This document shows positions 28,085 to 36,895 of a stretch of DNA of 64,000 bases, one piece after another; position 1 is the stretch's first letter; the number at the start of each line of letters is the position of its first letter. The notes under the pieces are model-generated. The model saw nothing but the letters and a program-made list of their open reading frames with translations. It was not told the DNA's origin and did not search any database. Both the position numbers and the translations under genes were made by a program. Source of the DNA: JAWKWA01 sp041397765 (GTDB taxonomy: Bacteria; Pseudomonadota; Alphaproteobacteria; Rhizobiales; Hyphomicrobiaceae); the NCBI GenBank assembly GCA_041397765.1, contig JAWKWA010000020.1, forward strand, positions 1 to 64,000, written 5' to 3'.

Positions 28085-28516
28085 ATGATCGGAGCGCGTG
28101 GTGACGGCCGCGAATCTGGCTCGGGCGGTTCGGCGCCGCTCGAGGGCGAGATCCTCCCCCCCGCCGACTTCGCCGACAAGGAGCGCACCGTCCGCGAGCG
28201 CTTCTGGAGCAAGTTCCGCAAGGTCGCGCGGCGTATCCCCTTCGCCGGGGATCTGGTGGCCGCCTATTACTGCGCCATGGACCCGGGTACGCCCCTGCGC
28301 GTCAGGGCGACGCTGATCGGTGCGCTCGCCTATTTCATCCTGCCGATCGACGCCATTCCCGACGTGATATTCGGGCTCGGTTTCACCGATGACGCGGCGG
28401 TTCTGGCGCTTGCCATCAAGATGGTCGCCGATCACATCAAGCCGGAGCATCGGGCGAGTGCCCGTCGCGCGCTCGAGGACCCTGCCACCGCCGGCCTCGA
28501 CGCCCGCACCATCTGA
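28085..28516 (+). CDS. YkvA-family (DUF1232) membrane protein
   Basis: 143 residues from ATG 28085 (GAGAGGGCGAGAC upstream). After a disordered N-terminus comes the DUF1232 core: RRIPFAGDLVAAYYCAMDPG, ATLIGALAYFILPIDAIPDV, FGLGFTDDAAVLALAIKMVA, with the signature L-P-x-D-x-x-P-D. One or two membrane helices. Function of the family unknown. Confidence 0.87.
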   Translation: MIGARGDGRESGSGGSAPLEGEILPPADFADKERTVRERFWSKFRKVARRIPFAGDLVAAYYCAMDPGTPLRVRATLIGALAYFILPIDAIPDVIFGLGFTDDAAVLALAIKMVADHIKPEHRASARRALEDPATAGLDARTI

Positions 28517-28584
28517 CCTGGGCCCGATCGGGCGCGGGCCTGGGGCGGCGCCGATCGTTGGGCGCTCATCGACTGCGCGCCGCC

Positions 28585-29556
28585 TCAGGGAACGAGCACC
28601 ACCTTGCCCGTCGCTTCCCGCCGCTCGATGGCGCCGAGCGCGTCGGCAAAGCGCGTGAAGGGATAGACGCCGTGGATATGCGGGGCGAGGCTGCCCTCGG
28701 CGATCCAGTCGAGCACCTGCGCCACGTTCGCCCGGTGACGCTCGGGCTCGCGCGCCACGAACTCGCCCCAGAACACGCCGACCACGTCGATGCCTTTCAG
28801 AAGCACGAGATTGAGCGGGATCTTCGGGATCTCCCCGCCCGCAAATCCGATCACCAGATAGCGGCCCTGCCAGGCCGTCGAGCGCAGCGCCGGCTCGGCA
28901 TGGGGGCCGCCCACACAGTCGTAGACGACATCGGCGCCGCGGCCGTCCGTGACGTCGCGCAAGGCCTGTTTGAGGTCGGTGTCACTGTAGTTGATCGTCG
29001 CATCGGCCCCGTGCGCCACCGCGACCGCCAGCTTCTCGGGCGAGGAGGCGACGGCGATGACGCGCGCACCGAGCCGCTTGCCGATCTCGACGGCGGCGAG
29101 CCCTGCCCCGCCCGAGGCCCCGAGCACGGCGAGCGTCTCGCCGGCTTTCAGCCGTCCGCGGTCTTTCAGGCCGTGCATCGCCGTGCCGTAAGTGACGCAG
29201 ACGCCCGATGCCGCCTCGTCGTTGACCCCGGCAGGAATCGGGATCAGCTTGTCGGCAGCCACCGCCACCTTCTCGCGCGCGCCACCCCAGCCGATATAGG
29301 CCGCGACCCGATCGCCCGGGCCGACATGGACGACGCCCGGCCCGACGCTCTCGACGATGCCGGCGATCTCCGCCGCCGGCGAGAACGGCAGGGCCGGCTT
29401 CGCCTGGTAGCGACCGCGCACGATCAGCGTATCGAAGAAGTTGAGCGCCGCCGCCTTCACCGCGACGACCGCCTCGCCCGGGCCCGCGACCGGCTCGGCG
29501 ATCTCCTCGACTGAAAGGGCGCCGCCCTCGAGGCTCTTGCAAAGCACGGCTTTCAT
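28585..29556 (-). CDS. NADPH:quinone oxidoreductase-like zinc-independent MDR
   Basis: 323 residues. Medium-chain reductase fold without the zinc ligands of alcohol dehydrogenases: N-terminal GroES-like part (LNFFDTLIVRGRYQAKPALP, PGDRVAAYIG), then VTYGTAMHGL and the nucleotide-binding VLGASGGAGLAAVEIGKRLG, followed by DVVYDCVGG. Such enzymes reduce quinones or enones with NADPH. Start ATG 29556 begins MKAVLCKSLEGG, a typical opening. Divergent from the RNA methyltransferase gene. Confidence 0.9.
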   Translation of the reverse strand: MKAVLCKSLEGGALSVEEIAEPVAGPGEAVVAVKAAALNFFDTLIVRGRYQAKPALPFSPAAEIAGIVESVGPGVVHVGPGDRVAAYIGWGGAREKVAVAADKLIPIPAGVNDEAASGVCVTYGTAMHGLKDRGRLKAGETLAVLGASGGAGLAAVEIGKRLGARVIAVASSPEKLAVAVAHGADATINYSDTDLKQALRDVTDGRGADVVYDCVGGPHAEPALRSTAWQGRYLVIGFAGGEIPKIPLNLVLLKGIDVVGVFWGEFVAREPERHRANVAQVLDWIAEGSLAPHIHGVYPFTRFADALGAIERREATGKVVLVP

Positions 29557-29686
29557 GTGAGAACTCCCCTCCTCGCCGGGTATCGAGCCCCCGCCCCGGC
29601 CGGCCACGTCGCGGCACCACGGATCGGCAGGACGCCCGCAGTCCGAAGGCCAGCCGGATCCGCGATAGCGAACCATCGAGGCAGGC

Positions 29687-30235
29687 ATGCGCGGTTACTT
29701 CGCCATCGGTGTCGAGCGGATATCGAAACAGCTCAATCTCGGCAACCTCATCCGCTCCGGCCATGCCTTCGGCGCCAGTTTCGTCTTCACCGTGGGCGCG
29801 CGCTACATCACCGAGGAGGCTCGCGCCGACACCTCGAAATCCGGCCTCCATGTGCCGATCTACGATTTCGCCACGCCCGCCGATCTGCTCCTGCCGCGTG
29901 GCTGCAGCCTCGTCGGCGTCGAGCTCATCGAGGATGCGGTCGATCTGCCGAGCTTCCGCCACCCCCTGCAGGCCGCCTATGTGCTCGGGCCGGAGCGCGG
30001 CTCGCTATCGCCCGCTCTCCTCGCGCGCTGCGACCATGTCGTCAAAATCCCGACGGCATTCTGCATCAATCTCGCCATGGCGGGGGCGATCGTCATGTAC
30101 GACCGGGTGAGGAGCCTCGGCACCTTTCCGCCCCGGCCGGTCTCGCCGGGGGGCGCTCTCGAGCCCGCGCCGCCGCACAAGCGAGGCGGCCCCCTCTCCC
30201 GCAGGCCGGCGGTAGAGCCCGACGAGCGGTCGTGA
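29687..30235 (+). CDS. TrmH/SpoU-family RNA 2'-O-methyltransferase
   Basis: 182 residues, catalytic domain only. Motif 1 LNLGNLIRSGHAFGA (N and R for catalysis), motif 2 YVLGPERGSLSPAL, motif 3 VVKIPTAFCINLAMAGAIVM form the trefoil knot that binds S-adenosylmethionine. There is no N-terminal substrate-binding domain, so the target rRNA or tRNA site cannot be named. The last 30 residues are a Pro/Arg-rich tail. Confidence 0.88.
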   Translation: MRGYFAIGVERISKQLNLGNLIRSGHAFGASFVFTVGARYITEEARADTSKSGLHVPIYDFATPADLLLPRGCSLVGVELIEDAVDLPSFRHPLQAAYVLGPERGSLSPALLARCDHVVKIPTAFCINLAMAGAIVMYDRVRSLGTFPPRPVSPGGALEPAPPHKRGGPLSRRPAVEPDERS

Positions 30236-30360
30236 TCGCGGCCGGCACGGGGCTTTGCATGCACGGTCCAACCGGGTGGCGGCTGAGGACCGCTCTGGCT
30301 ATAGTCCGGCCCGGTCGGCCGCCGGCCGGCCATCTCGCAGACCATTTCGGAGCCGTTCCC

Positions 30361-30867
30361 ATGCGCCTTGGACCAGCCGCCGCCCTCCTTCTCGTCCTCT
30401 CGGCCGGGTCCGCGCTTTCGGCCGAGCCGGCCGAGCTGCTGACCACCTCCAAGGACTGGGCCGCCTACCGCCATCAGGAGCCGGAGCGCAAGGTGTGCTT
30501 CGCGGCGAGCCAGCCCAAGGATTCGACGCCGAAGGGCAGCAAGCGCTCCGACGTCTATTTCTATCTGTCCTTCTATCCAGGCGATGGCGTCAGGAACGAG
30601 GTCATGGTCCGCCTCGGCTTCTCGGCCAAGGCCGGCAGCCCGGTCACGGCGGTCATCGACAACCAGTCGTTCGAGCTCGTCGCGGTGGCCGACAAGGCCT
30701 ATCTGGCGCGGCCCGAGGAATCGGACAAATTCGTCGAGGCCCTGAAGAAGGGCAACCGCATGGTCATCAAGGCGACGCCTGACAAGGGCGCGGAGACGAC
30801 GGACGTCTACTCGCTGCTGGGCGTGAGCAACGCCGCCAAGCAGGCCGAGGACGCCTGCGCCTCCTGA
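30361..30867 (+). CDS. invasion-associated locus B (IalB)-family periplasmic protein
   Basis: 168 residues with a clear signal peptide (MRLGPAAALLLVLSAGSALS, cleaved after ALSA). The mature part shows the family pattern: DWAAYRHQEPERKVCFAASQ, RSDVYFYLSFYPGDGVRNEV, and KGNRMVIKATPDKGAETTDV ending YSLLGVSNA and a final Cys. The two cysteines near the ends of the mature domain probably pair. IalB was named in Bartonella, but homologues are general in free-living Alphaproteobacteria; a virulence role is not implied. Confidence 0.85.
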   Translation: MRLGPAAALLLVLSAGSALSAEPAELLTTSKDWAAYRHQEPERKVCFAASQPKDSTPKGSKRSDVYFYLSFYPGDGVRNEVMVRLGFSAKAGSPVTAVIDNQSFELVAVADKAYLARPEESDKFVEALKKGNRMVIKATPDKGAETTDVYSLLGVSNAAKQAEDACAS

Positions 30868-30943
30868 CATCGACGGGCCGCAGCGGCGTGGCACAGGGCT
30901 TGCTCGGATCCAGGCGGATCAATGCCGCCCGGATACCCGACCA

Positions 30944-31642
30944 ATGTCCCATCGCATGCCGAAGGCCTGCTGGCTCCTCGCCGGACTGCTCGCTCTCGTC
31001 GCGGCCTTCGCCGCCCCGGCTCTTGCCGGGGGCTGGTCGGTGCCGCCGCCCGGCTATGTCGACCATCCATTGCCCGACTGCCCACGCTCGCTCTCGCGCC
31101 CACTTGCGCACTACCGGGTCTGCGAGGACCAGATGGCCGGCTTCGCCTCGGCCTTGGCAAAGGCCCGGGCCGAAGGTCGTTTCCTCCTCGTCGTTTTCGG
31201 TGCCACCTGGTGCCCGCAATGCGCTTCCCTCGAGCGGACCCTCGACGGCGGCCTCCTCGAGACAGGTTCGACGGAGACGGCCCAGGCGGCCCCCCTCGCC
31301 GCGCGGCTGTTGCGCTATGATGTCGGTGGCAGCGTTCTGGTGAAGGGCCGGACGCGCGCCGTCCCCTCGGGCGCCGCCGTCCTCGATCTCGTGCTCGCCC
31401 GCGATCCCGAGGCCGAATGGCGCGGCTGGCCATTCATCGCCGTCCTCGACCCGGCCGATCCCTCCCGTGTCTATACGCGCAACACCGCCGATCTGTGGGA
31501 CCCGGCGGCCGCCCGCCACGATCCCGACCGGCTGCGCGCCGTTCTCGCCGGTGCCCTCGCCCATCTCGACACCGGCGCCGCCCGGCCGGACGAGCCGCGC
31601 CGCGGCCTTGCCTCGCGGCTCTATCATTGGCTGATCGACTGA
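30944..31642 (+). CDS. exported thioredoxin-fold protein
   Basis: 232 residues. Signal peptide residues 1-28 (WLLAGLLALVAAFAAPALAG). Thioredoxin-like domain from about 60 with the redox motif FGATWCPQC (Cys90 and Cys93) and the cis-Pro region EWRGWPFIAVLDP. The pattern (ATWCPQCASLERTL) is of the thioredoxin_7/DUF255-type group that acts as periplasmic disulfide reductases. Two further Cys lie upstream (46 and 60). It follows the IalB-like gene on the same strand. Confidence 0.8.
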   Translation: MSHRMPKACWLLAGLLALVAAFAAPALAGGWSVPPPGYVDHPLPDCPRSLSRPLAHYRVCEDQMAGFASALAKARAEGRFLLVVFGATWCPQCASLERTLDGGLLETGSTETAQAAPLAARLLRYDVGGSVLVKGRTRAVPSGAAVLDLVLARDPEAEWRGWPFIAVLDPADPSRVYTRNTADLWDPAAARHDPDRLRAVLAGALAHLDTGAARPDEPRRGLASRLYHWLID

Positions 31643-31806
31643 TCCGGCGACGAACGACGGCCCTGGTCTTGGCGGCCCCGCCCCGCCGTGCGATGGCGAC
31701 GGCGGCGGACCGGGAGAGCAGCCTTGCGCTTGCCGCCGGGCCTGTCGAATCCGATAATGACGCCGTTGCCCGGTCTACCCGCCGCGCCGGTTGAGAGGAT
31801 TGCCCG

Positions 31807-33013
31807 TTGCCGCCCGTGACCACCGCCGAAGCCGAGACGCCCGCGTCCCTCGCTGCCCCCGCACGCCTGCCGAGCCTCGCCGGCGAGGGCCGGGCCGGGC
31901 TCGCGACCGCGCTTGCCGCCCTTGGCGTGCCCGAGCGCCAGGTGCGGATGCGCACGCAACAGCTCTGGCGCTGGCTCTATGTCGAGGGCGCGACCGGCTT
32001 CGAAGGGATGACCGACATCTCCCAAGGATCTCCGCGGCCGGCTCGCCGCCGCGCATTCCCTCGCCCGCCCCCAGATCGTCGCCGAGCAGCTCTCCAGCGA
32101 CGGCACCCGCAAATGGCTGCTCCGCCTCGAGAGCCACGGCCGCGAGGTTCGCCCGCCCGAGGTCGAATGTGTCTATATCCCCGAAAGCGATCGCGGCACG
32201 CTGTGCATCTCCAGCCAGATCGGCTGCACGCTGACCTGCTCCTTCTGCCACACCGGCACGCAGAAGCTCGTCCGCAACCTGACGCCCGCCGAGATCGTCG
32301 GCCAGATCCTCATCGCCCGCGACCGGCTCGGCGACTGGCCGGGCGCCGCCCGCCCGACGGATGGCGGCCTCGTTCCCGACGCCGAGCGCGCCATCACCAA
32401 TGTGGTGCTGATGGGCATGGGCGAGCCGCTCTACAATTTCGACAATGTCCGCGACGCCATCGCCACCGCCTCCGACGGCGAGGGCCTGTCGCTGTCGAAG
32501 CGACGCATCACCCTCTCGACCTCGGGGGTCGTGCCGGAGATCCCGCGCTGGGGCGAGGAGGGCGGCACCATGCTCGCCATCTCGCTCCATGCCGTGCGCG
32601 ACGAGTTGCGCGACGTGCTGGTGCCGATCAACCGCAGATATCCGATCGCCGAGCTGTTGGCCGCCTGCCGGGCATATCCCGGCCTCTCCAACGCCCGGCG
32701 CATCACCTTCGAATATGTCATGCTGAAGGGCGTGAACGATTCCATCGCCGAGGCGAAGGAGTTGGTGCGCCTCCTCGCCGGCATCCCTGCCAAGATCAAT
32801 CTCATCCCGTTCAATCCCTGGCCGGGCGCGCCCTACCAATGCTCCGACTGGGCGCAGATCGAGCGCTTCGCCGAGGTCGTCAACCGGGCCGGCTATGCGA
32901 GCCCGGTGCGCACGCCGCGCGGTCGCGACATCATGGCCGCCTGCGGGCAGCTCAAATCCGCCAGCGAGCGGTTGCGCGCCAGCGCCAGCCGCCTCGAGGG
33001 CACGACCTCGTGA
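31807..33013 (+). pseudogene. rlmN: RlmN, dual-specificity 23S rRNA/tRNA adenine-C2 methyltransferase, with a 1-base insertion
   Basis: Radical-SAM enzyme that methylates A2503 of 23S rRNA and A37 of some tRNAs. The N-terminal part (VRMRTQQLWRWLYVEGATGF, EGMTDIS) is in one frame; the remainder (KDLRGRLAAAHSLARPQIVA, the cluster motif CSFCHTGTQ preceded by QIGCTLTC, VLMGMGEPLYNFDNV, PFNPWPG, YASPVRTPRGRDIMAACGQL) is in the next. An extra C in CTCCCAAGG near 32021-32023 accounts for it; removing it restores a full protein. TTG at 31807 is used because GAGAGGA precedes it and no ATG fits. The stop overlaps the hydratase start (GTGA). Confidence 0.9.
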
Positions 33014-33915
33014 CCGGCCGCTCACCGGCCGGGGCGGGCGATCTCGCGGCCTGGATCGGCCGGACCCATGAGAGCCGCGACGTCATCGCCACCTGGCCGG
33101 CCATCGCCCTCGCCGCCACGCTCGACCACCCCGAGAGCTTTGCGCCGGGCGCCGCCCTGCCGCCCGCTTGGCATTGGATGTATTTCCACGAGCCGGTACC
33201 GATGTCCGCCCTCGGCCGCGACGGTCATCCGGCTCTCGGCGGCTTCCTGCCGCCCGTCGCCCTGCCGCGGCGGATGTGGGCCGGCGGCCGCCTCGCCATC
33301 GCAAAGCCGCTTTCCTTCGGCGAGACCGTCACGCGCCTGTCCACCGTCCGCGCCATCGAGCAGAAGCAGGGGCGCTCCGGATCGCTCGTCTTCGTCACCG
33401 TCGAGCACCGCTTCAGCGGCGACAACGGCGGCGACATGACCGAAGAGCACGACATCGTCTATCGCGATGTCGCCCCGCCCGGCACCAAGGCCGCAGCCGC
33501 CTCTCCCGCCGCCTCGGCGGGTGCCGGCACGCCGCCGCCCTCGCCGGACGGGCACGGTCCCGCCGACTGGCTCCAGATCGTGACGCCATCGAGCGTCATG
33601 CTGTTCCGCTATTCCGCGCTGACCTTCAACGGCCACCGCATTCACTACGATCTCGATTTCTGCCGCAAGGACGAGGGCTATCCGGGTCTCGTCGTGCACG
33701 GACCGCTGATCGCGACGCTGCTGCTCGATCTGCCGCGCCGTCATCTCCCCGGCCGGCGGGTCGCGCGCTTCTCCTTCCGCGCCCTCGCCCCGCTCTTCCA
33801 CGACCGCCCGTTCGAGATCGCGGGACATGCCGTCGATGGCACGTCCCTGTCGCTCACGGCGCTCCTGCCAGGTGGCGGCATTGCCATGCAAGCCGAGGTC
33901 GGGCTCGCGCCCTGA
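33010..33915 (+). CDS. HTD2/MaoC-like hydratase (mesaconyl-C4-CoA hydratase-like, FAS1-type dehydratase domain)
   Basis: 301 residues from GTG 33010, which overlaps the rlmN stop by four bases. N-terminal hot-dog domain (WPAIALAATLDHPESFAPGA, WHWMYFHEPVPMSALGRDGH) and C-terminal hot-dog domain with SSVMLFRYSALTFNGHRIHY, DEGYPGLVVHGPLIATLL and the catalytic-type H-R-I-H-Y-D. This double hot-dog arrangement is that of mesaconyl-C4-CoA hydratase and fungal Htd2. It hydrates or dehydrates a CoA thioester; the substrate is open since no pathway partners adjoin. Confidence 0.85.
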   Translation: MTGRSPAGAGDLAAWIGRTHESRDVIATWPAIALAATLDHPESFAPGAALPPAWHWMYFHEPVPMSALGRDGHPALGGFLPPVALPRRMWAGGRLAIAKPLSFGETVTRLSTVRAIEQKQGRSGSLVFVTVEHRFSGDNGGDMTEEHDIVYRDVAPPGTKAAAASPAASAGAGTPPPSPDGHGPADWLQIVTPSSVMLFRYSALTFNGHRIHYDLDFCRKDEGYPGLVVHGPLIATLLLDLPRRHLPGRRVARFSFRALAPLFHDRPFEIAGHAVDGTSLSLTALLPGGGIAMQAEVGLAP

Positions 33916-33944
33916 CCGGCGGCCGCGTGCGCACATCTTGCCGG

Positions 33945-34691
33945 CTACCGGCACGCCCTGAGGAAACCCCGGTCCATATGCAGGTGGTCGTGATGCTCGC
34001 GATTGGCCTCGGGCCCGAGCACCACGCGGAAATAGCGGCAGGCTCCCTCGTGCACCGCCCTCAGGAACGCCGCCTTGGGACCCCCGCCCTTCCAGTCCCG
34101 CGCGACGACGATCCTCTCGCCGCTCGCCAGAGTGAAGCCCGAGATGTCGATGGCATTGGCGGTCGCGTGCTGGCTGCGGACGATGTCCTTCGACACGCGC
34201 TCGATGAGCTTGCGGTACTTCTGGTAGAAGCCGCCGATGATGTTGCGGCACGAATAGGTGCCGAAATCGCTCACCGCCGTGACGCGCGAGCCGAGCAGCC
34301 GCTCGGCTTCCGGCTGCACCACCTCGATCATCCACAGTGAATAGGCGGCGGCCGCCTGGCAGGTGACGGGCGAGAGCCCGATCGTCGCCCCCCCGGCCGA
34401 TTGCAGGCTGACCGCGTTCGCCCAGCCGCAGCCTTGCGCATCGTAGGCCTGGTCCGGCACCGCGGACGCCACCGCATGCGGCGGCACCAGCACTGTCTGA
34501 CACAGCTCGCGATCGCCGGCGAGCGCGGCGAGGCGCCAGTCGACGAACCAGCCGTTCCGCTCATCGAGGCTGATCGCCGGCAGTGGCGAGTAGCTCGGCG
34601 AGATGTAGCCCGTTCTCAGCACATAGAGATATTCGAGCGACAGGAGCGCCAGCAGCAGGATGACGGTGTTGGGAATGAAGGGGATGCGCAT
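33945..34691 (-). CDS. extensin-like (ExtD-type) membrane-anchored protein
   Basis: 248 residues. A membrane anchor at 7-25 (PNTVILLLALLSLEYLYVLR) precedes the extensin-like C-terminal domain: CGWANAVSLQ, CQAAAAYSLWMIEVVQPEAE, TYSCRN, then QHATANAIDISGF (His175, Asp182) and REHHDHLHMDRGFLRAC (His236/His238). The H-x6-D plus H-x-H arrangement matches the LAS/D,D-peptidase metal site, so a cell-wall peptidase activity is likely though unproved for the family. ATG 34691 is used; a GTG one codon earlier is possible. Confidence 0.87.
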   Translation of the reverse strand: MRIPFIPNTVILLLALLSLEYLYVLRTGYISPSYSPLPAISLDERNGWFVDWRLAALAGDRELCQTVLVPPHAVASAVPDQAYDAQGCGWANAVSLQSAGGATIGLSPVTCQAAAAYSLWMIEVVQPEAERLLGSRVTAVSDFGTYSCRNIIGGFYQKYRKLIERVSKDIVRSQHATANAIDISGFTLASGERIVVARDWKGGGPKAAFLRAVHEGACRYFRVVLGPEANREHHDHLHMDRGFLRACR

Positions 34692-34860
34692 CACGACCCG
34701 GTCGGGCGGCTGAGGATCGGCCGATCATCAGGAAACGGGCGCCGAAGTCAACGATGCAGCTTCCGGCCTGCCGGGGCCGGGCGCCTGCCCCGAAGCGAGA
34801 AAGGGCGCAGCGATTGCTCGCCACGCCCCCTCCTCGCGCCACGCGATGCTTGCGCGCCCC

Positions 34861-36099
34861 CTACTGGGCGAGGCGCAGATTGGTGAGACTGACCGCGATC
34901 GCCTTGAAAGCCTTGCGCAGCTCGGTGCCGTTGGCGGCGTCGTAGTAGAGCTTGTCGCCGTTCTCGTCGGTGCTGGCGCAGGTCTCGAGCATGGTCTGGG
35001 CCGAGCCCGGGGCCTGGAAGGCGACCGAGTAGATGAGCACGCCCTCGGCCTTGATGTTGTCGCAGATCTCGAGCGCCTGCTGGCTGGAGGTGGCACCCGG
35101 AACATACTGGGTGTTGAAGACACCGTCCGTCATCAGCACGATCGCCTTGGTGAGGTTGCGCGTGCCGTAGTCCTTGGGCGCCTCCGGCCAGACCGAGGCC
35201 CAGGTCGGCGAGACCATGTACCAGGCCCAGGCGAGACCGATATGGCCGGCGGTCGAGCCCTGCGCATTGAACAGGTCGATCTTGTCGTGCAGCGCCTGCT
35301 TGTTGTTGGTCAGCGGCTCGATCGAGACGCCCGGGCAGTTGTTGGCGACGCGGCGGCCGTCGCTCTCGACGCCCAGAAAGTCGCCGGTATCGGGCAGTGC
35401 ATCGGTGTAGATCTCGGACGTGTCGCGCTCGAACATGCAGGAGGACGGCGGCGCGGCGTCGCCCGAGGCGAAGGCGGCGTAGGTACCGGCATTCACATAG
35501 GCCGAGTAGGGCGCGAGGCCGATCTTGACGTCGCTGATGGCACCGTTGTCGGGGATCAGCATGTCGACGAGGTCGCCCGCGGCCAGCCGCAGATCGGCGA
35601 TCTTCTGGCCGCCCATCGAGCCGGTCAGGTCGAGCGCGAGGCCGAGCTCGATGTCGTGCACGTTGAAGGTGGCGGCCGTATCGGTCCAGAAGTCGATCGA
35701 TTTGACGCCGAAGATGCGGCCGAACAGCGTCGGCACATGCGTCTCGACGGCGAGCCGGATGGTCCGCGTGTCGCGGTCGATCTGGACGTCGAGCGTGCCG
35801 TAGTCGGCGAGCATGTTGCCGTCGCTGAGCAGATTGTCGTGATAGAAGCGGTTGGCCAGCTCCTCGACCTCGGCATCGTCGAGATTGGCCGAGACGATGG
35901 CGCGGGTCGCGGCGAGCGCGGCGGCATCGAGCGCCGAAGCGGTCTTGGCCTGGGCGCCCATGGCGCGGCTGCCGTCGAGGCCGAGGCCGATCAGGCCGAC
36001 GAGCAGGACGCAGCTCAGGCCGAACAGGATGGCGATGGCGCCTTCCTCGTTCTTCTGGAAGTCTTGCAGGCTCTTGGGTGTCTTGCGGATCTTGGTCAT
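34861..36099 (-). CDS. TadG-like pilus assembly protein with vWA domain
   Basis: 412 residues from ATG 36099 (GAGGGACCAGAG upstream). The N-terminal TadE/TadG-like segment has NEEGAIAILFGLSCVLLVGL as prepilin-like helix and LDAAALAATRAI. A von Willebrand A domain follows from about 150 with the MIDAS motif LDLTGSMGGQK and IVLMTDGVFN. TadG-type proteins are pseudopilin-associated surface proteins of Flp/Tad pili. No other tad or cpa genes are in the window, so this is a stand-alone copy, as often seen in Rhizobiales. Confidence 0.88.
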   Translation of the reverse strand: MTKIRKTPKSLQDFQKNEEGAIAILFGLSCVLLVGLIGLGLDGSRAMGAQAKTASALDAAALAATRAIVSANLDDAEVEELANRFYHDNLLSDGNMLADYGTLDVQIDRDTRTIRLAVETHVPTLFGRIFGVKSIDFWTDTAATFNVHDIELGLALDLTGSMGGQKIADLRLAAGDLVDMLIPDNGAISDVKIGLAPYSAYVNAGTYAAFASGDAAPPSSCMFERDTSEIYTDALPDTGDFLGVESDGRRVANNCPGVSIEPLTNNKQALHDKIDLFNAQGSTAGHIGLAWAWYMVSPTWASVWPEAPKDYGTRNLTKAIVLMTDGVFNTQYVPGATSSQQALEICDNIKAEGVLIYSVAFQAPGSAQTMLETCASTDENGDKLYYDAANGTELRKAFKAIAVSLTNLRLAQ

Positions 36100-36562
36100 C
36101 TCTGGTCCCTCGTGGCGCGAGTTGGATGCCGAGGGGAGATGCAAGGGGAATGCTAGTTCGGGCCGGCCGGTCGCAAGGACCGGTCCGATGCTCGCGACGT
36201 GATGAACGAAGCGTTAAGTCGGGGCCTGAAACGCCCTTGGCGGGCCCGGAGGCGGCCTGAAGAGTGCGGCGAGCCTGTCGCCGGTCGGTCGGCGGGTGCC
36301 CCGATGCGAGGCCGGCGTCCCGGATCGGCACAGGTCCGCCGATCCGGGCGCAGGCAAGGCTGCCGGCCCGGCGCGTAACGAAACGACACGTCGGCATGCT
36401 CTTGCGAGCCGTCACGGTAGAAGGCCGATCGGACCACCAGAGCCTGATTGGTCGAGATGCGAGTGGTCACGCGAGCATCGAGAGCTCGAATCAGGCTCGA
36501 AGACCTGGGAGTTGGAGCATGTCCGACACGGTCGAACCGATTCCGAGACTGTCGGACAGGCC
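36100..36562. other. 463-base intergenic region with an inverted repeat, no gene supported
   Basis: No open frame with a ribosome binding site. The main structure is the inverted repeat listed separately at 36520-36558, just 3' of the SDHAF4 gene. The promoter of the tadG-like gene should be in its first part. Confidence 0.4.
36520..36558. repeat. inverted repeat downstream of the SDHAF4 gene
   Basis: Perfect 9-base arms TGTCCGACA (36520-36528) and TGTCGGACA (36550-36558) separated by 21 bases, starting 4 bases after the stop of the minus-strand gene. It could be a transcription terminator for the SDHAF4 gene or a member of the dispersed palindromes common in Rhizobiales. Confidence 0.5.
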
Positions 36563-36760
36563 CTAGAAATCTGAGATGATGCCGTCCTTCTCCCAGTCGC
36601 CGTAGCGCACCGGGTCGGGACCGTCCCGGCCGCCCGTCTCGGCGGGCGCCTTGGTCCGCTGCCGTTCGGCGGTCTTGCGCCGGGCCTCGGCCTCGGCGAG
36701 CGCGCGTCTGGCGGCCTCGCTGAGTGGCGGCCGCTCGGTCCTGCTGCTGTCGCTCGCCAT
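36563..36760 (-). CDS. SDHAF4 homologue (DUF1674), succinate dehydrogenase assembly factor
   Basis: 65 residues from ATG 36760. The charged helical N-terminus (LSEAARRALAEAEARRKTAE) leads to the invariant C-terminal motif PVRYGDWEKDGIISDF (usually RYGDWEKxGxxxDF). SDHAF4 proteins bind flavinylated SdhA and promote SDH assembly. The sdhC-sdhD-sdhA genes lie 21 kb away in this window. The final residues deviate slightly from the usual GRCIDF. Divergent from htpX. Confidence 0.88.
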   Translation of the reverse strand: MASDSSRTERPPLSEAARRALAEAEARRKTAERQRTKAPAETGGRDGPDPVRYGDWEKDGIISDF

Positions 36761-36895
36761 CACCGCGCTCCAATTGTTCCCCGCATCATCAAGCATTATA
36801 TCTGTGGTGGTGCAATGCGGTGTCCGGCAGCCGCACTGCGGTTCGGCTGAATGAGGCGGTGCCGGGGCTGAGCCCTACCGGGAAATCAAACGTCC

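Noticed and set aside
30361..30867. Virulence factor (invasion locus B)
   Set aside because: The family name is historical; homologues are widespread in non-pathogenic Alphaproteobacteria.
36464..36562. attachment site or tRNA-like end around the inverted repeat
   Set aside because: No tRNA, integrase or flanking direct repeats found nearby.
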